NCBI GenBank assembly: GCA_050258755.1
Contig: JBLMZI010000005.1
Coordinates: 1 to 64,000 of the forward strand
Direction of reading: 5' to 3'
DNA: 64,000 nt
Source: JBLMZI01 sp050258755
Lineage (GTDB): Bacteria > Bacillota > Syntrophomonadia > Syntrophomonadales > DTU052
Shown: positions 26,551 to 35,665 of the stretch, piece by piece
Numbering within the stretch: the stretch's first letter is position 1
Layout of the letters: each line of letters begins with the position of its first letter
Notes under the pieces: generated by a model
Database searches by the model: none
What the model saw: only the letters and a program-made list of their open reading frames with translations
Told to the model about the DNA's origin: nothing
Position numbers and translations under genes: made by a program

Positions 26551-29457
26551 ATGCGAAACTGGAAAGGCCGCATTACGGCGATTATCACGGTTCTGTCTTT
26601 GTTGTGTTGGGTCATGCCGGCCGCGGCGGCGAAAAAAGCCGCTGTGCCCTCCTACCCGAAGTACCATTGTCTCATGCAGGGGATGTATGGCCCAAGCGCG
26701 GGCAAGGCGGTGATCAACGATTCGGTTACGATTAACGGGCCGTCGATCACGCTTCAGAATACAACCATTACGAAAGACCTGATTATCGGCAGCGGGGTCG
26801 GTTCTGGAACCGTGACCCTGCGCAATGTCACGGTCAAAGGGAAAACTCTTGTCAGCGGCGGCGGGCCGAACAGCATCATGATCGAGAATAGCACCCTGGG
26901 CCAGGTGAGCGTCACCGATCCGAAAAACCGGGTTTCGCTGCATGCGACCGGGACAAGCACGGTCGGTGCGGTAACCTTTAAATCCGGCGGGAGCCTTCGG
27001 GAATCCAATCTGATCGGAACGGGCTTTGGCAGTGTTATCGTTGCATCGCCGAAAAACGTTTCCGTGACCTTGAGCGGCGCGTTGGATACGGTCACCGTGA
27101 CCGGACCCAATGCAAGGGTGTCGATCGCCGCCGGCGGTACTGTCAAACGCCTGGATCTGAAAGTTCCGTCGGCGGTTACGAACGCTGGAACGGTCACGCA
27201 AACGGTCGTGGCGCCAAAAGTTGCGGCCACCGTGAACGGGCAGCGGGTAGCCGGGGCCGGCGCCGCGGCAATGGCGAAACCGAAGCCGGCCACCGTCAGT
27301 CCGGCACCTTCCGGGCGAAGGATCACCTGGATTGGCGCTGGTTTTACAGAATCGTCTACCCTGCAGGGAACAATCCCAACTACGGTAGTAGCAACCTTAG
27401 AGGGGGATCAGTATACCGCGGGGCCGTTTATTTACGGTGTGCATTATCTGGCATACAACGTTCCGGCCGGACTCAGTGTCAATGTGACCCGGCTGAACGA
27501 GTCAACGGCGCTGGTGATTCTTTCCGGAACCGCTGCCAACCACGAGCTCGCCAACAGTATCAGCAATCTGGTTATTGTTTTCAATGGGCCAGCCTTTGTA
27601 GGCGGTAATTCGGGTGCGGTGGCCAACTCCGTGAAAGATAATCTATCGGTCACCTTTGTCGGGGGAACCACGGTAACCAAAGGGATTAGCTGGAGTTCGA
27701 GCACCTTTACGGAATCAAGCGCAAATGAAGGGGCAATAACTACATCGATAACGGCAACGCTGACCGGTGATACCTTTGTGCCGGCCACATTCGTCAAAGA
27801 TACACATTTTACGGTTTCTAACGTTCCGTCAGGTTTGACCGTGAATGTGGCACGCACCAGCAGCACTGTGCTGACAGTCACCTTGACCGGAAACGCATCG
27901 GCGCATGCGGCAAGCAACAATATCAGCAATATGGGCATCACTTTGACTAACGCGGCATTTACTGGCGGCAGCTCAGCCGGCATTTCTAACTGCAGCAAAA
28001 CCTTCTCGGTGAGTTTCACCGACGGCGGTACGCGCAGCATTGCCTGGAGCACCAGCACATTCTCCGAATCCAGTGCGAACAATGGTGGAATTTCGACGAC
28101 CATCACCGGAACCTTAAGTGGTACGACGTTCAAGAGCGTAACCTTTGCAAAGGATACGCATTATACCGTTTCGGGCGTACCGACTGGGCTGACGGCGAAT
28201 GTTTCCCGCGACAGCAACACGCAGGTGACCATTTCTTTGACCGGTACTGCCTCAACACATTCCTCTTCGGACAGTGTCAGCAATCTAAGCATTGCCTTCA
28301 AGGATGCCGCTTTTACTGACGGTTTTGCGTCTGAGATCAGCAGTGCCAGCAAAACCTTCTCCGTCAATTTCATCAACAGCGGCGCATCGATTTCTTGGAG
28401 CAACACGGCATTTTATGAGACCGTGCCAAGCTCGGGTGCGATTTCGACGACTATATCGGCAACGCTGACGGGGGACACTTTTACCGCGGGTCCGTTCTAT
28501 CAGGATATTGATTATACCGTTACAAACATACCGTCAGGTTTGCGGGTACAGGTTACCCGCTCCGGCAGTTCGCAGCTTTCGGTGACTCTGACGGGTAATG
28601 CAACGAACCACGCGTCAGGCAGCAGTATCACGAATATGACGATATCGCTTGATAAAAGGGTTTTTACAGGCGATAACGCATCTTCCGTTTCCGGTGCGTC
28701 GAAAACGTTTTCCGTTATCTTTACCGATCCGGTTGTCATTTTCAAAACGCTGACATGGAGCCCGACGACGTTCAGTGAAGCGCCGGCCAACGATGGGTCG
28801 ATCAGCACGTCTATTACGGCTGCGCTGGCCAATGAATCGTTTGTTGATGCCACGTTCGCTGCCGGAACGCATTATACGGTTTCAAATGTTCCGGTCGGTC
28901 TGACGGCCGTAGTGACCCGCAACAGCGCGAACCAGGTGACGGTGACCCTGACCGGCAATGCAACCAATCACGCGTTAAGCAATAGTGTTACGAGCGGCGC
29001 GAGCCGTCTTTCGGTGGCATTTACAGATAACGCGTTCACCGGCGCAAACGCAAGCGCGGTCGACCAGGCCACGAAAGCTTTTTCGATTAGTTTTAACGAT
29101 CCGCCGGTACGATCATTGACCTGGAACCCGGCGGTGCTGACCGAATCAACCACCACGCCGGGAGCGGTTGAAGGATCGATCACGGTTTCGCTGGCCAATG
29201 ACACCTGGGCGGCTGCGGCTTTGTCCAGCACCCATTTTACAGCGACCGCTCCGCCCGGGTTAACCGTGGTGATCACCACGTCGGGCAATACCGCAACAAT
29301 TACCCTGGCCAATGCGGCAACCAATCATGCGGCAGCAGATTCAAATGTCGTGTCAATTACGTTTTTACCAGAGGCCTTCACCGGTGGAAGTGGTGTCACC
29401 AATTTGACCGGCGGCGGCTCGATTACCTTCACCGATCCGGCTCCGCCCACTCCCTGA
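26551..29457 (+). CDS. Secreted protein with beta-solenoid-like N-terminus and six tandem ~120-residue repeats
   Basis: A 968-residue exported protein. The signal peptide is MRNWKGRI plus a hydrophobic run ending in AAAA (about 1-27). Residues 45-215 are a repetitive beta-rich region (TVTLRNVTVKG, NSIMIENSTL, GSVIVASPKNVSVTL) like a segment found in Paenibacillus-type surface proteins. Six repeats begin at residues 258, 379, 497, 614, 734 and 856, each 117-122 long. Their frame is a W near the start, FTES, TATLTGDTF, HYTVSNVPSGLTVNVTR, TVTLTGNATNHA, SISNL, AFTGG and a closing FSVSFTD. No S-layer homology domain or LPXTG anchor is seen, so attachment is unclear. Thr, Ser and Asn are abundant. 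The repeat family is not one I can name. It lies alone between two terminators. Confidence 0.8.
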   Translation: MRNWKGRITAIITVLSLLCWVMPAAAAKKAAVPSYPKYHCLMQGMYGPSAGKAVINDSVTINGPSITLQNTTITKDLIIGSGVGSGTVTLRNVTVKGKTLVSGGGPNSIMIENSTLGQVSVTDPKNRVSLHATGTSTVGAVTFKSGGSLRESNLIGTGFGSVIVASPKNVSVTLSGALDTVTVTGPNARVSIAAGGTVKRLDLKVPSAVTNAGTVTQTVVAPKVAATVNGQRVAGAGAAAMAKPKPATVSPAPSGRRITWIGAGFTESSTLQGTIPTTVVATLEGDQYTAGPFIYGVHYLAYNVPAGLSVNVTRLNESTALVILSGTAANHELANSISNLVIVFNGPAFVGGNSGAVANSVKDNLSVTFVGGTTVTKGISWSSSTFTESSANEGAITTSITATLTGDTFVPATFVKDTHFTVSNVPSGLTVNVARTSSTVLTVTLTGNASAHAASNNISNMGITLTNAAFTGGSSAGISNCSKTFSVSFTDGGTRSIAWSTSTFSESSANNGGISTTITGTLSGTTFKSVTFAKDTHYTVSGVPTGLTANVSRDSNTQVTISLTGTASTHSSSDSVSNLSIAFKDAAFTDGFASEISSASKTFSVNFINSGASISWSNTAFYETVPSSGAISTTISATLTGDTFTAGPFYQDIDYTVTNIPSGLRVQVTRSGSSQLSVTLTGNATNHASGSSITNMTISLDKRVFTGDNASSVSGASKTFSVIFTDPVVIFKTLTWSPTTFSEAPANDGSISTSITAALANESFVDATFAAGTHYTVSNVPVGLTAVVTRNSANQVTVTLTGNATNHALSNSVTSGASRLSVAFTDNAFTGANASAVDQATKAFSISFNDPPVRSLTWNPAVLTESTTTPGAVEGSITVSLANDTWAAAALSSTHFTATAPPGLTVVITTSGNTATITLANAATNHAAADSNVVSITFLPEAFTGGSGVTNLTGGGSITFTDPAPPTP

Positions 29458-29505
29458 TCAAATCAGGCCGAAGTCAAACACGCTATATACAACCTCAGAA
29501 AAGAT

Positions 29506-29538
29506 AAGGTACCCGGGCGCGAAGCGCCCGGGTACCTT
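29506..29538 (+). terminator. Strong hairpin downstream of the repeat protein
   Basis: A perfect 15-base stem (AAGGTACCCGGGCGC) closed by a GAA loop, with only a short T stretch after it. It is the likely transcript end of the secreted-protein gene. Confidence 0.75.
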
Positions 29539-29550
29539 TGTTGATCGGCA

Positions 29551-29585
29551 GCAAAACAGCCTGCTTTTGTTCAAAAGCAGGCTGT
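29551..29585 (-). terminator. Terminator of rpsT
   Basis: Stem ACAGCCTGCTTTT around a four-base loop; on the minus strand it is followed by TTTTGC. It lies just after the rpsT stop codon. Confidence 0.8.
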
Positions 29586-29606
29586 AACGGTTTATGTTTG
29601 TGTGAT

Positions 29607-29879
29607 TTACGCCTGGCCGGCTATACCATTCAGCTTTTTCGCCATGCGCGATTTATTCCGGGCTGCTTTGTTTTTGTGAATGATCCCCTTGGTAACGTTC
29701 TTGTCCACCACTGAGGATGCAGCGATCATTTTCGCCTGTGCTTCCGGTATATTCTGCTCGGCGACCGCTGTTTCAAATTTCTTGATCGCGGTCTTCATTG
29801 CCGATTTTTTCGATACGTTTCTATCACGGTTTTCATCAGCTACCCGGGCTCTTTTGGCAGGGGTTTTGCTCTTCGCCAC
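29607..29879 (-). CDS. rpsT: 30S ribosomal protein S20
   Basis: A 90-residue basic protein with the S20 pattern: MAKSKTPAKRARV, SAMKTAIKKFETAV, and the C-terminal GIIHKNKAARNKSRMAKKLN. It binds 16S rRNA early in small-subunit assembly. The start is GTG with AAAGGAGGTGG just upstream. It has its own promoter and terminator and is transcribed against the neighbouring genes. Confidence 0.95.
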   Translation of the reverse strand: MAKSKTPAKRARVADENRDRNVSKKSAMKTAIKKFETAVAEQNIPEAQAKMIAASSVVDKNVTKGIIHKNKAARNKSRMAKKLNGIAGQA

Positions 29880-29958
29880 GTTGCCACCTCCTTTGCGAGA
29901 TTCGAAACTCGGTCATTGCCGGGATTCTTTCAACATTGAAAAAAAAGCCAGCGGAAAT

Positions 29959-29987
29959 AATATATCATTCACCAAAACAAAAAGCAA
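29959..29987 (-). promoter_or_regulatory. Promoter of rpsT
   Basis: Minus strand TTGCTT, 17 bases, TATATT, about 80 bases before the start codon. The remainder of the gap to 30215 has no gene; a short hairpin CCCGCGG/CCGCGGG lies near 30023-30044. Confidence 0.6.
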
Positions 29988-30215
29988 GCGGCTATGTCAG
30001 ACAAACGAGGCATGGTTTGTGCCCGCGGTTCAATGGCCGCGGGCGGATCACCCGAAGAATGCGGACATATAGCCGATGCGGGTCAAGAACGGTTTGTTCA
30101 TGGCAAGCAACCAGGCCGAAAGCACTGGAAGCGTTTTTCGCACGCGCGGTTCGCATAGTTTTTCCCGCTTGCAGGCATTCTAGAAATACCCGCACACCGT
30201 CGAGGAGGTGAAACT

Positions 30216-30545
30216 ATGCTGGGAACGGTTGTCCGCTTCGTGGTTTCGGCGTTGGTACTGATGTTGGTCTCCTGGCTGCTGCCGGGAATTAAGATCAGCG
30301 GTTTTACAGGCGCCCTGATCGCAGCCATCGTGATCGCCGTTTTAGGCTACCTGATCGAACTGGCCCTGGGGGATCGGATCTCGCCGAGGAGCCGGGGCAT
30401 CGTTGGATTCGTGGTGGCCGCGCTGGTCATATATGTGGCCCAGTTCATTATTCCCGCTTACCTTTCGGTTTCGCTGCTGGGCTCGCTGCTTGCGGCCTTT
30501 GTTATCGGTCTGATTGACGCATTTGTGCCGACCGAAATCAGGTAA
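30216..30545 (+). CDS. Holin-like four-helix membrane protein (phage holin family / YvlD-like)
   Basis: A 109-residue protein made almost wholly of four hydrophobic helices, with LLPGIKISGF between helices 1 and 2 and a C-terminal DAFVPTEIR, as in the small membrane family Pfam PF04020 often annotated as phage holin family. There is no endolysin beside it, so a lytic role is not supported; relatives are usually chromosomal genes of unknown function. The start ATG follows GAGGAGGTG. It occupies the place between rpsT and spoIIP where many spore formers carry gpr. A terminator follows. Confidence 0.8.
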   Translation: MLGTVVRFVVSALVLMLVSWLLPGIKISGFTGALIAAIVIAVLGYLIELALGDRISPRSRGIVGFVVAALVIYVAQFIIPAYLSVSLLGSLLAAFVIGLIDAFVPTEIR

Positions 30546-30603
30546 CGTCTTAGCGTGATTTGAAACCGAACCGGTTCGTGAAACAGCAAGGTTGCTCATG
30601 AGT

Positions 30604-30637
30604 AAAAAAAGTTCCAATTTCGGTTGGGGCTTTTTTT
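30604..30637 (+). terminator. Rho-independent terminator
   Basis: AAAAAAAGTTCCAA pairs with TTGGGGCTTTTTTT (two G-U pairs) around a six-base loop; a seven-T run closes it. Confidence 0.85.
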
Positions 30638-30708
30638 GCGCTGCTTTCGAAGAATGACTATTGGTTCTTTCTATTTGCCGCCGAACATAAGCATGAGGCA
30701 GAGACCGA

Positions 30709-31764
30709 GTGGAAACGGGGCTGGATAAGCTTATGAAACGTCGAAGAAGCGCTTTGCGATTGCTGCTGATCACGCTCTGCGGTTTTGCATTTTTAGTGTC
30801 CGGCGTTGGTTTCGATTTTTCGGAAAAGCGCGTCCGGCTTCCGGCGGCCGAACTGCGTCTGCTGGCCGGCGCCGTGAAACATCCTGGCTTTCCCCGCACT
30901 GCCGGACAGGCCGTCTGGCTGGTTCGGCAGAACCTCGCGGGCTTTCACGAATCAAACCCCGATATCAGCTTTAATTCGTTTTTTCACCGGGCTGGCATTG
31001 GGTACGGCAGGCCATACGCGATCCTGGCCTCGGTGATTCAACCGCTTCCCGAGATGCCCCCGGCTGAGGCGATCAAGCAGCCCGAGCCGGAACCAGGAAG
31101 TGAAACCCAGACTGGGAGTCAAACCGGTAACGGGTTTGTCGTGGCGTTTTACTGCACCCACAACGGGGAAAGCTATGTACCGGACGACCGGGTCGGCCGT
31201 CACAACGGCACCCGCGGGCTGATCAATCAGGTCGCCCGTACCATGGCCCAGGAGATGGAGAAGCAAGGCTTTGAGGCCACTTATAATGAAACGATGCACG
31301 ACGCGCCTGATTATAACATGGCTTATGCCCGTTCACGCGAGACGGTTACTGCGATGGTTGACGCCGATCCCGGCCTCGCAGCGCTGATTGATGTTCACCG
31401 GGACGCGATTCCCCACTCTAAACAGGGCGCGGTGGTCACAATCGACGGGGAAGCGATGGCTCAGATTCTCTTGATCGTTGGGAGCGACCAGCGCCGTGAA
31501 AATCCAAGATGGCGCGAAAACCTGGCATTTGCCAATCTGCTGTATCAGCGCGGGCAGGAAAACTATCCCGGCTTGATTCGTGGTGTGCGGGTAAAAGCCG
31601 GCACTTACAATCAGGATCTGGCATCTCCGGCGCTGTTGGTCGAGGTCGGCAACGAATATAATCATCTGGCCGAGGCGGAAAGAAGCGCTCGGCTTTTTGC
31701 CCGCCTGCTTGCGGAAAGCCTGGAAGAGCAGGGACAGGGTGGGACGGAAAGGGGCGGCATCTAG
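30709..31764 (+). CDS. spoIIP: Stage II sporulation protein P
   Basis: A 351-residue SpoIIP, the amidase that with SpoIID and SpoIIM thins septal peptidoglycan during engulfment. A membrane anchor lies at about 15-33. The catalytic domain shows FYCTHNGESYVP, IDVHRDAIP and VEVGNEYNH, the conserved His/Glu-containing blocks of the family. A proline/glutamate-rich linker (about 110-135) joins them. The start is uncertain: GTG 30709 has GAGG ten bases upstream, and ATG 30733 would also keep the anchor. Expression from the mother cell at the engulfment stage is expected; I could not find a convincing sigma-E promoter. Confidence 0.92.
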   Translation: METGLDKLMKRRRSALRLLLITLCGFAFLVSGVGFDFSEKRVRLPAAELRLLAGAVKHPGFPRTAGQAVWLVRQNLAGFHESNPDISFNSFFHRAGIGYGRPYAILASVIQPLPEMPPAEAIKQPEPEPGSETQTGSQTGNGFVVAFYCTHNGESYVPDDRVGRHNGTRGLINQVARTMAQEMEKQGFEATYNETMHDAPDYNMAYARSRETVTAMVDADPGLAALIDVHRDAIPHSKQGAVVTIDGEAMAQILLIVGSDQRRENPRWRENLAFANLLYQRGQENYPGLIRGVRVKAGTYNQDLASPALLVEVGNEYNHLAEAERSARLFARLLAESLEEQGQGGTERGGI

Positions 31765-32124
31765 GTGCGGTGGTTTTTTAGCCTGGTTCTCTGGCTTTTA
31801 CTGACAATGCTTGCGATGCAGGCGGTCGTGGTCGGCCTGGAACGGATGACACTGATCCGTCTCTCGCCGGTGATCACGCTGCGGCACACCGGCACTGGCG
31901 AGGAATTAATCGTGTTTGGCCGAAGCATTCCGGTGGAAGCCGGCCTTCGATTCGTTTCCCGGACCGTTCAAAACGGAATCATCACCGGAGCGGAAGCGTT
32001 CGGGGATGCAGTGGTTCGCCTTAAAGCCCGCGTCGTCCAACTGCTCCGCAGTCCGCAGGCGGCATCCCGACCGGACCGTCCGATGATTCCAGGGCAGTCG
32101 TTATATTATAGTAGGAATGTTTAA
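31765..32124 (+). CDS. Small membrane protein, YqxA-like by position
   Basis: A 119-residue protein starting at the GTG directly after the spoIIP stop codon, so the two are coupled. One N-terminal membrane helix (about 4-26) is followed by a polar domain with GEELIVFGRSIPVE and a basic C-terminus. Bacillus has the DUF3679 protein YqxA at the same place between spoIIP and lepA; the hydrophobic start with an MQ pair (LAMQAVVV) is reminiscent, but the similarity is weak and the assignment rests mainly on position. The function is unknown. Confidence 0.6.
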   Translation: MRWFFSLVLWLLLTMLAMQAVVVGLERMTLIRLSPVITLRHTGTGEELIVFGRSIPVEAGLRFVSRTVQNGIITGAEAFGDAVVRLKARVVQLLRSPQAASRPDRPMIPGQSLYYSRNV

Positions 32125-32157
32125 GCCGGGAAGGGACGTTCCCGGCTTTTTGTTTTT
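32123..32157 (+). terminator. Rho-independent terminator of the spoIIP unit
   Basis: AAGCCGGGAA, loop of six, TTCCCGGCTT, then TTTGTTTTT. It overlaps the stop codon of the preceding gene. Confidence 0.88.
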
Positions 32158-32161
32158 CTTG

Positions 32162-32212
32162 GCTTGCATCGCTTTTCCCGGCAAACCGTGGAAAAGCCCG
32201 CTCTATGCAAGC
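32162..32212. other. Large two-tier stem-loop upstream of murJ
   Basis: An outer stem GCTTGCAT/ATGCAAGC encloses an inner 11-base stem (GCTTTTCC plus CGG) with one bulged base and a CAAA loop. It lies 51 bases before murJ, right after a terminator, and carries no T-run, so it may be a regulatory or protein-binding structure. Confidence 0.5.
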
Positions 32213-32263
32213 GAACCGTTTTACGTTATAGTGATAGTTGAATTTTCGTGGAGCTGAAAAATA

Positions 32264-33838
32264 ATGTCTGAAGGCAAACAGGTGGCAAAAGCCGCGGGGC
32301 TTTTGATGGTGGCGACCCTTTTAGCCCGCATTCTGGGTTATGTTCGGGATATGGTTTTGGCCGCCTGGTTCGGTCAATCGTTCCAAACCGATGCCTATAA
32401 CGCCGCGTTTTCGGTTCCGGATTTCATTTACGCGCTTCTGGTGGGCGGGGCGTTAAGCTCGGCCTTCATTCCGGTTTTTTCCGGCTATCTGGCCCGGAAA
32501 CAGGAAGAAGAAGCCTGGGAAGTGGCGAGTATTGTTCTGAATCTGACCCTGGTCGCGATGATCGTGCTGGTCGGATTATGCTTGATCTTCACCAAACCGG
32601 TGGTCATGCTTCTGGTTCCGAACCTGAAACCGGAGGGCATCGTACTGGCAGTAACCTTAACCAGGGTCATGTTTATCCAGACCTTCTTTATGGCGTTAAA
32701 CGGGATTGCGCTGGGCATTCTGAATGCCCGGAAGTCGTTTCTGACCCCGGCCCTGGGCAGCATTTTATACAATATCGGCATTATCGTACTCGGGGTAGCC
32801 CTGGCGAAACAATTTGGCATTATGGCATTTTCATTCGGCGTGGTGTTCGGCTCGATTCTGAATTTCCTGATTCAGATCCCGGCATTGCGGCGGGCAGGCT
32901 TGCGCTATACGCCGTCGTTTAACTGGCGGCACCCCGGTGTTAAACAGATTTTCACCCTGATGGTCCCGGTCATAGCCGGGCTTTCAGTGATTCAATTCAA
33001 CCTGTTTGTGAACCAGAACATCGCCTCCGGCCTGGCCGAGGGATCGATCACCGTGCTGCGCCAGGCCCAGCGGATCATGCTGCTGCCGGTCAGTCTGTTC
33101 GGGGTTTCGGTGTCCATGGCGCTGTTTCCAACCCTGACTGAGCGGGCCGCCAATCAGGAGCTGCCTGGTTTCAAACGGGCCATGTCCGTGGGTCTTCGGG
33201 CGATTCTGCTGATCACGATTCCGGCCAGCATGGGTCTGATGGCACTCCGCGAACCGATCATCGGCCTGTTATTCGAACAGGGTGCTTTTACGCCGCAAAT
33301 GACACACATTACCGCAATGGCGTTGTTTTACTATTCAACCTCCTTGTGGGCGTACAGCGCGTGCCAGCTATTAAACCGGTCGTTCTATGCCATGCAGGAC
33401 AGCAAGACCCCGGTTGCGATCGCAATTGTTTCGATCGGTTTGAACATTGTCCTGTCGATTACCCTGGCGAAAACATCGCTTGGGGCCAACGGGCTGGCAT
33501 TGTCGTATTCGATCGCCGGTATGATCAGTATGGTTCTGCTGCTGGGAATGCTGCGCTACCGGCTCGGCCCGATGGACGGCGGTCGGATTGTCAGAAGTAC
33601 AGCGGTTGCGGCGGGCGCATCGCTGATCATGTATCTGGTTTGCGCGCTGTTTATCGATATGACCGGTCAATACCTGCATGTGGCGGTCAAACTGCTGGAC
33701 ATGATACAGGTCGTTGGCGGAATGACCTTGGGTTCTGCCGTCTTTTTCGGGATCATTTTAGGCTTTCGCCTGGAAGAAACGGCTCTGCTGTGGAAAATGG
33801 TCGAAACCCGGTTTCCCGGGCTTCGCTTTAGGATCTAG
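32264..33838 (+). CDS. murJ: Lipid II flippase MurJ
   Basis: A 524-residue polytopic membrane protein of the MurJ/MviN family that moves lipid II across the membrane for peptidoglycan synthesis. The diagnostic N-terminus AAGLLMVATLLARILGYVRD, FVPDFIYALLVGGALSSAF-like start of the second helix pair and the NxxFYAMQDSKTP motif (LLNRSFYAMQDSKTP) are present, with about fourteen hydrophobic helices. The ribosome site is weak (GGAG, ten bases). It lies between the spoIIP unit and lepA. Confidence 0.92.
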   Translation: MSEGKQVAKAAGLLMVATLLARILGYVRDMVLAAWFGQSFQTDAYNAAFSVPDFIYALLVGGALSSAFIPVFSGYLARKQEEEAWEVASIVLNLTLVAMIVLVGLCLIFTKPVVMLLVPNLKPEGIVLAVTLTRVMFIQTFFMALNGIALGILNARKSFLTPALGSILYNIGIIVLGVALAKQFGIMAFSFGVVFGSILNFLIQIPALRRAGLRYTPSFNWRHPGVKQIFTLMVPVIAGLSVIQFNLFVNQNIASGLAEGSITVLRQAQRIMLLPVSLFGVSVSMALFPTLTERAANQELPGFKRAMSVGLRAILLITIPASMGLMALREPIIGLLFEQGAFTPQMTHITAMALFYYSTSLWAYSACQLLNRSFYAMQDSKTPVAIAIVSIGLNIVLSITLAKTSLGANGLALSYSIAGMISMVLLLGMLRYRLGPMDGGRIVRSTAVAAGASLIMYLVCALFIDMTGQYLHVAVKLLDMIQVVGGMTLGSAVFFGIILGFRLEETALLWKMVETRFPGLRFRI

Positions 33839-33859
33839 TTCGGGGGGAACGAAACTATC

Positions 33860-35659
33860 ATGGAAAATATCCGCAATTTCTGCATTATCGCGCATATTGA
33901 TCACGGGAAATCAACCCTGGCCGACCGGCTGCTGGAACGCACCGGTTCCATCTCTGTACGGGAGATGCGGGCGCAGGTGCTGGACTCTATGGATTTGGAG
34001 CGGGAGCGGGGGATCACCATCAAGCTTCAGCCGGTCCGGATGAACTACACCGCTCGGGATGGCCAAAAATACATCCTGAATCTGATCGATACACCGGGGC
34101 ATGTCGATTTTACCTATGAGGTGTCGCGCAGTCTGGCCGCCTGCGAAGGAGCCCTGCTGGTGGTGGATGCGTCACAGGGAATCGAAGCCCAAACCCTGGC
34201 CAACGTCTACCTGGCTATGGACCAGAACCTCGAAATGATTGGGGTAATCAACAAGATAGACCTGCCCGCGGCCGACCCCGAGCGGGTTGCCGGCGAAATG
34301 AAAGAGGTGCTCGGCCTGGATCCGGCTAAATTGCTGCCGGTCTCGGCCAAGCTCGGCCATGGGGTGGACGAGCTCCTGGAGGCCGTCGTGGAGCGGATCT
34401 CGCCGCCGGAAGGCGACCCGGGAAACCCACTGCAGGCTTTGATTTTCGACTCGTTTTTCGACGCCTACCGCGGGGCTATTTCCTATATGCGGGTATTCGA
34501 AGGTCAGATCAAAAAGGGTGACATGATTCACATGGTCGCTACCGGCAGGGAATACGAAGTTACCGAAGTCGGGGTCTTCACGCCGCAGCTCAAGCCGGTC
34601 GACGTTTTAAAAGCCGGTGAAGTAGGCTATATGGCCGCCGGTATTAAAAATGTCCGGGATACCAGGGTGGGGGACACGATTACCCTCGCAGCCCGGCCGG
34701 CGGCCGCGCTTCCGGGATACCGCCAGGCGAAGCCGGTGGTCTTCTGCGGCCTGTATCCGGTGGAGAACAGCGATTTTGAGAAACTGCGGGACGCCCTGGA
34801 CAAACTGAAACTGAATGACGCTTCGCTGCATTACGAACCGGAAACCTCCGAAGCTTTGGGCTTCGGTTTCCGCTGCGGTTTTCTGGGGCTGCTGCACATG
34901 GAGATCATTAACGAGCGCCTGGAACGGGAATACGATCTTGATATCATCACCACCGCGCCCAGCGTGGTTTATCAGGTTCAGCTCTCCAACGGGGAGGTGC
35001 AGGAGGTCGAAAACCCAGCCTTCTGGCCGCCGACCCAGCGGATCGAGGCGGTCCAGGAACCGTACGCGCGGGCAACCGTCATGGTGCCGGACACCTATAT
35101 CGGTACCATTATGGAATTGTGCCAGGATAAGCGCGGGGTGTTCCAAAACATGGAATACCTGTCGCCGAGCCGGGTGATGCTGACCTATGAACTCCCGCTG
35201 TCGGAAATCATCTACGACTTTTTTGATGCTATGAAATCCCGCACCAAGGGATACGCTTCCTTTGACTATGAGGTCATCGGCTATCGCGAATCCGATCTGG
35301 TCAAATTGGATATCATGCTGAATTCAGAAGGGGTTGACGCCCTTTCATTTATAGCGCACCGCGAGAAAGCGTATTCCAGGGCCAAGGCGGTGGTCGAGAA
35401 ACTGCGCAAGGTGATTCCGCGGCAGATGTACGAAGTCATCATTCAGGCCGGTATCGGAACCCGGATCATCGCCCGTGAATCGATCAAAGCCAAACGCAAA
35501 GACGTGCTCGCCAAGTGCTATGGCGGGGACATCACCCGGAAGAAAAAACTGCTGGAAAAGCAGAAAGAGGGCAAAAAGCGGATGAAACAGATCGGCCGCG
35601 TTGAAGTGCCCAAAGAAACCTTCCTGTCCATTCTAAACGTGGAAGACGAAAGAAGGTAG
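33860..35659 (+). CDS. lepA: Elongation factor 4 (LepA)
   Basis: A 599-residue translational GTPase that back-translocates or remodels ribosomes under stress. The G-domain motifs are AHIDHGKST (G1), RGITIK (G2 region), DTPGHVDF (G3) and NKIDLP (G4). The LepA-specific C-terminal domain with IAREsIKAKRKDVLAKCYGG-type ending is complete. Length is standard. It is followed after six bases by hemW, whose ribosome site overlaps the lepA stop codon. Confidence 0.96.
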   Translation: MENIRNFCIIAHIDHGKSTLADRLLERTGSISVREMRAQVLDSMDLERERGITIKLQPVRMNYTARDGQKYILNLIDTPGHVDFTYEVSRSLAACEGALLVVDASQGIEAQTLANVYLAMDQNLEMIGVINKIDLPAADPERVAGEMKEVLGLDPAKLLPVSAKLGHGVDELLEAVVERISPPEGDPGNPLQALIFDSFFDAYRGAISYMRVFEGQIKKGDMIHMVATGREYEVTEVGVFTPQLKPVDVLKAGEVGYMAAGIKNVRDTRVGDTITLAARPAAALPGYRQAKPVVFCGLYPVENSDFEKLRDALDKLKLNDASLHYEPETSEALGFGFRCGFLGLLHMEIINERLEREYDLDIITTAPSVVYQVQLSNGEVQEVENPAFWPPTQRIEAVQEPYARATVMVPDTYIGTIMELCQDKRGVFQNMEYLSPSRVMLTYELPLSEIIYDFFDAMKSRTKGYASFDYEVIGYRESDLVKLDIMLNSEGVDALSFIAHREKAYSRAKAVVEKLRKVIPRQMYEVIIQAGIGTRIIARESIKAKRKDVLAKCYGGDITRKKKLLEKQKEGKKRMKQIGRVEVPKETFLSILNVEDERR

Positions 35660-35665
35660 GTCCGA

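Noticed and set aside
26754..29324. Several long minus-strand frames across the repeat protein
   Set aside because: They are rich in Val, Leu and Thr as mirror images of the Thr/Ser-rich repeats and are broken into pieces; the plus-strand gene is continuous with a signal peptide.
30216..30545. Phage lysis holin / prophage remnant
   Set aside because: No endolysin, integrase or structural phage gene is near; the family is common in bacterial chromosomes.
30640..30708. A sigma-E promoter for spoIIP
   Set aside because: A CATAAGCAT box is present but no -35 box lies at 14-15 bases, so support is too weak to list.
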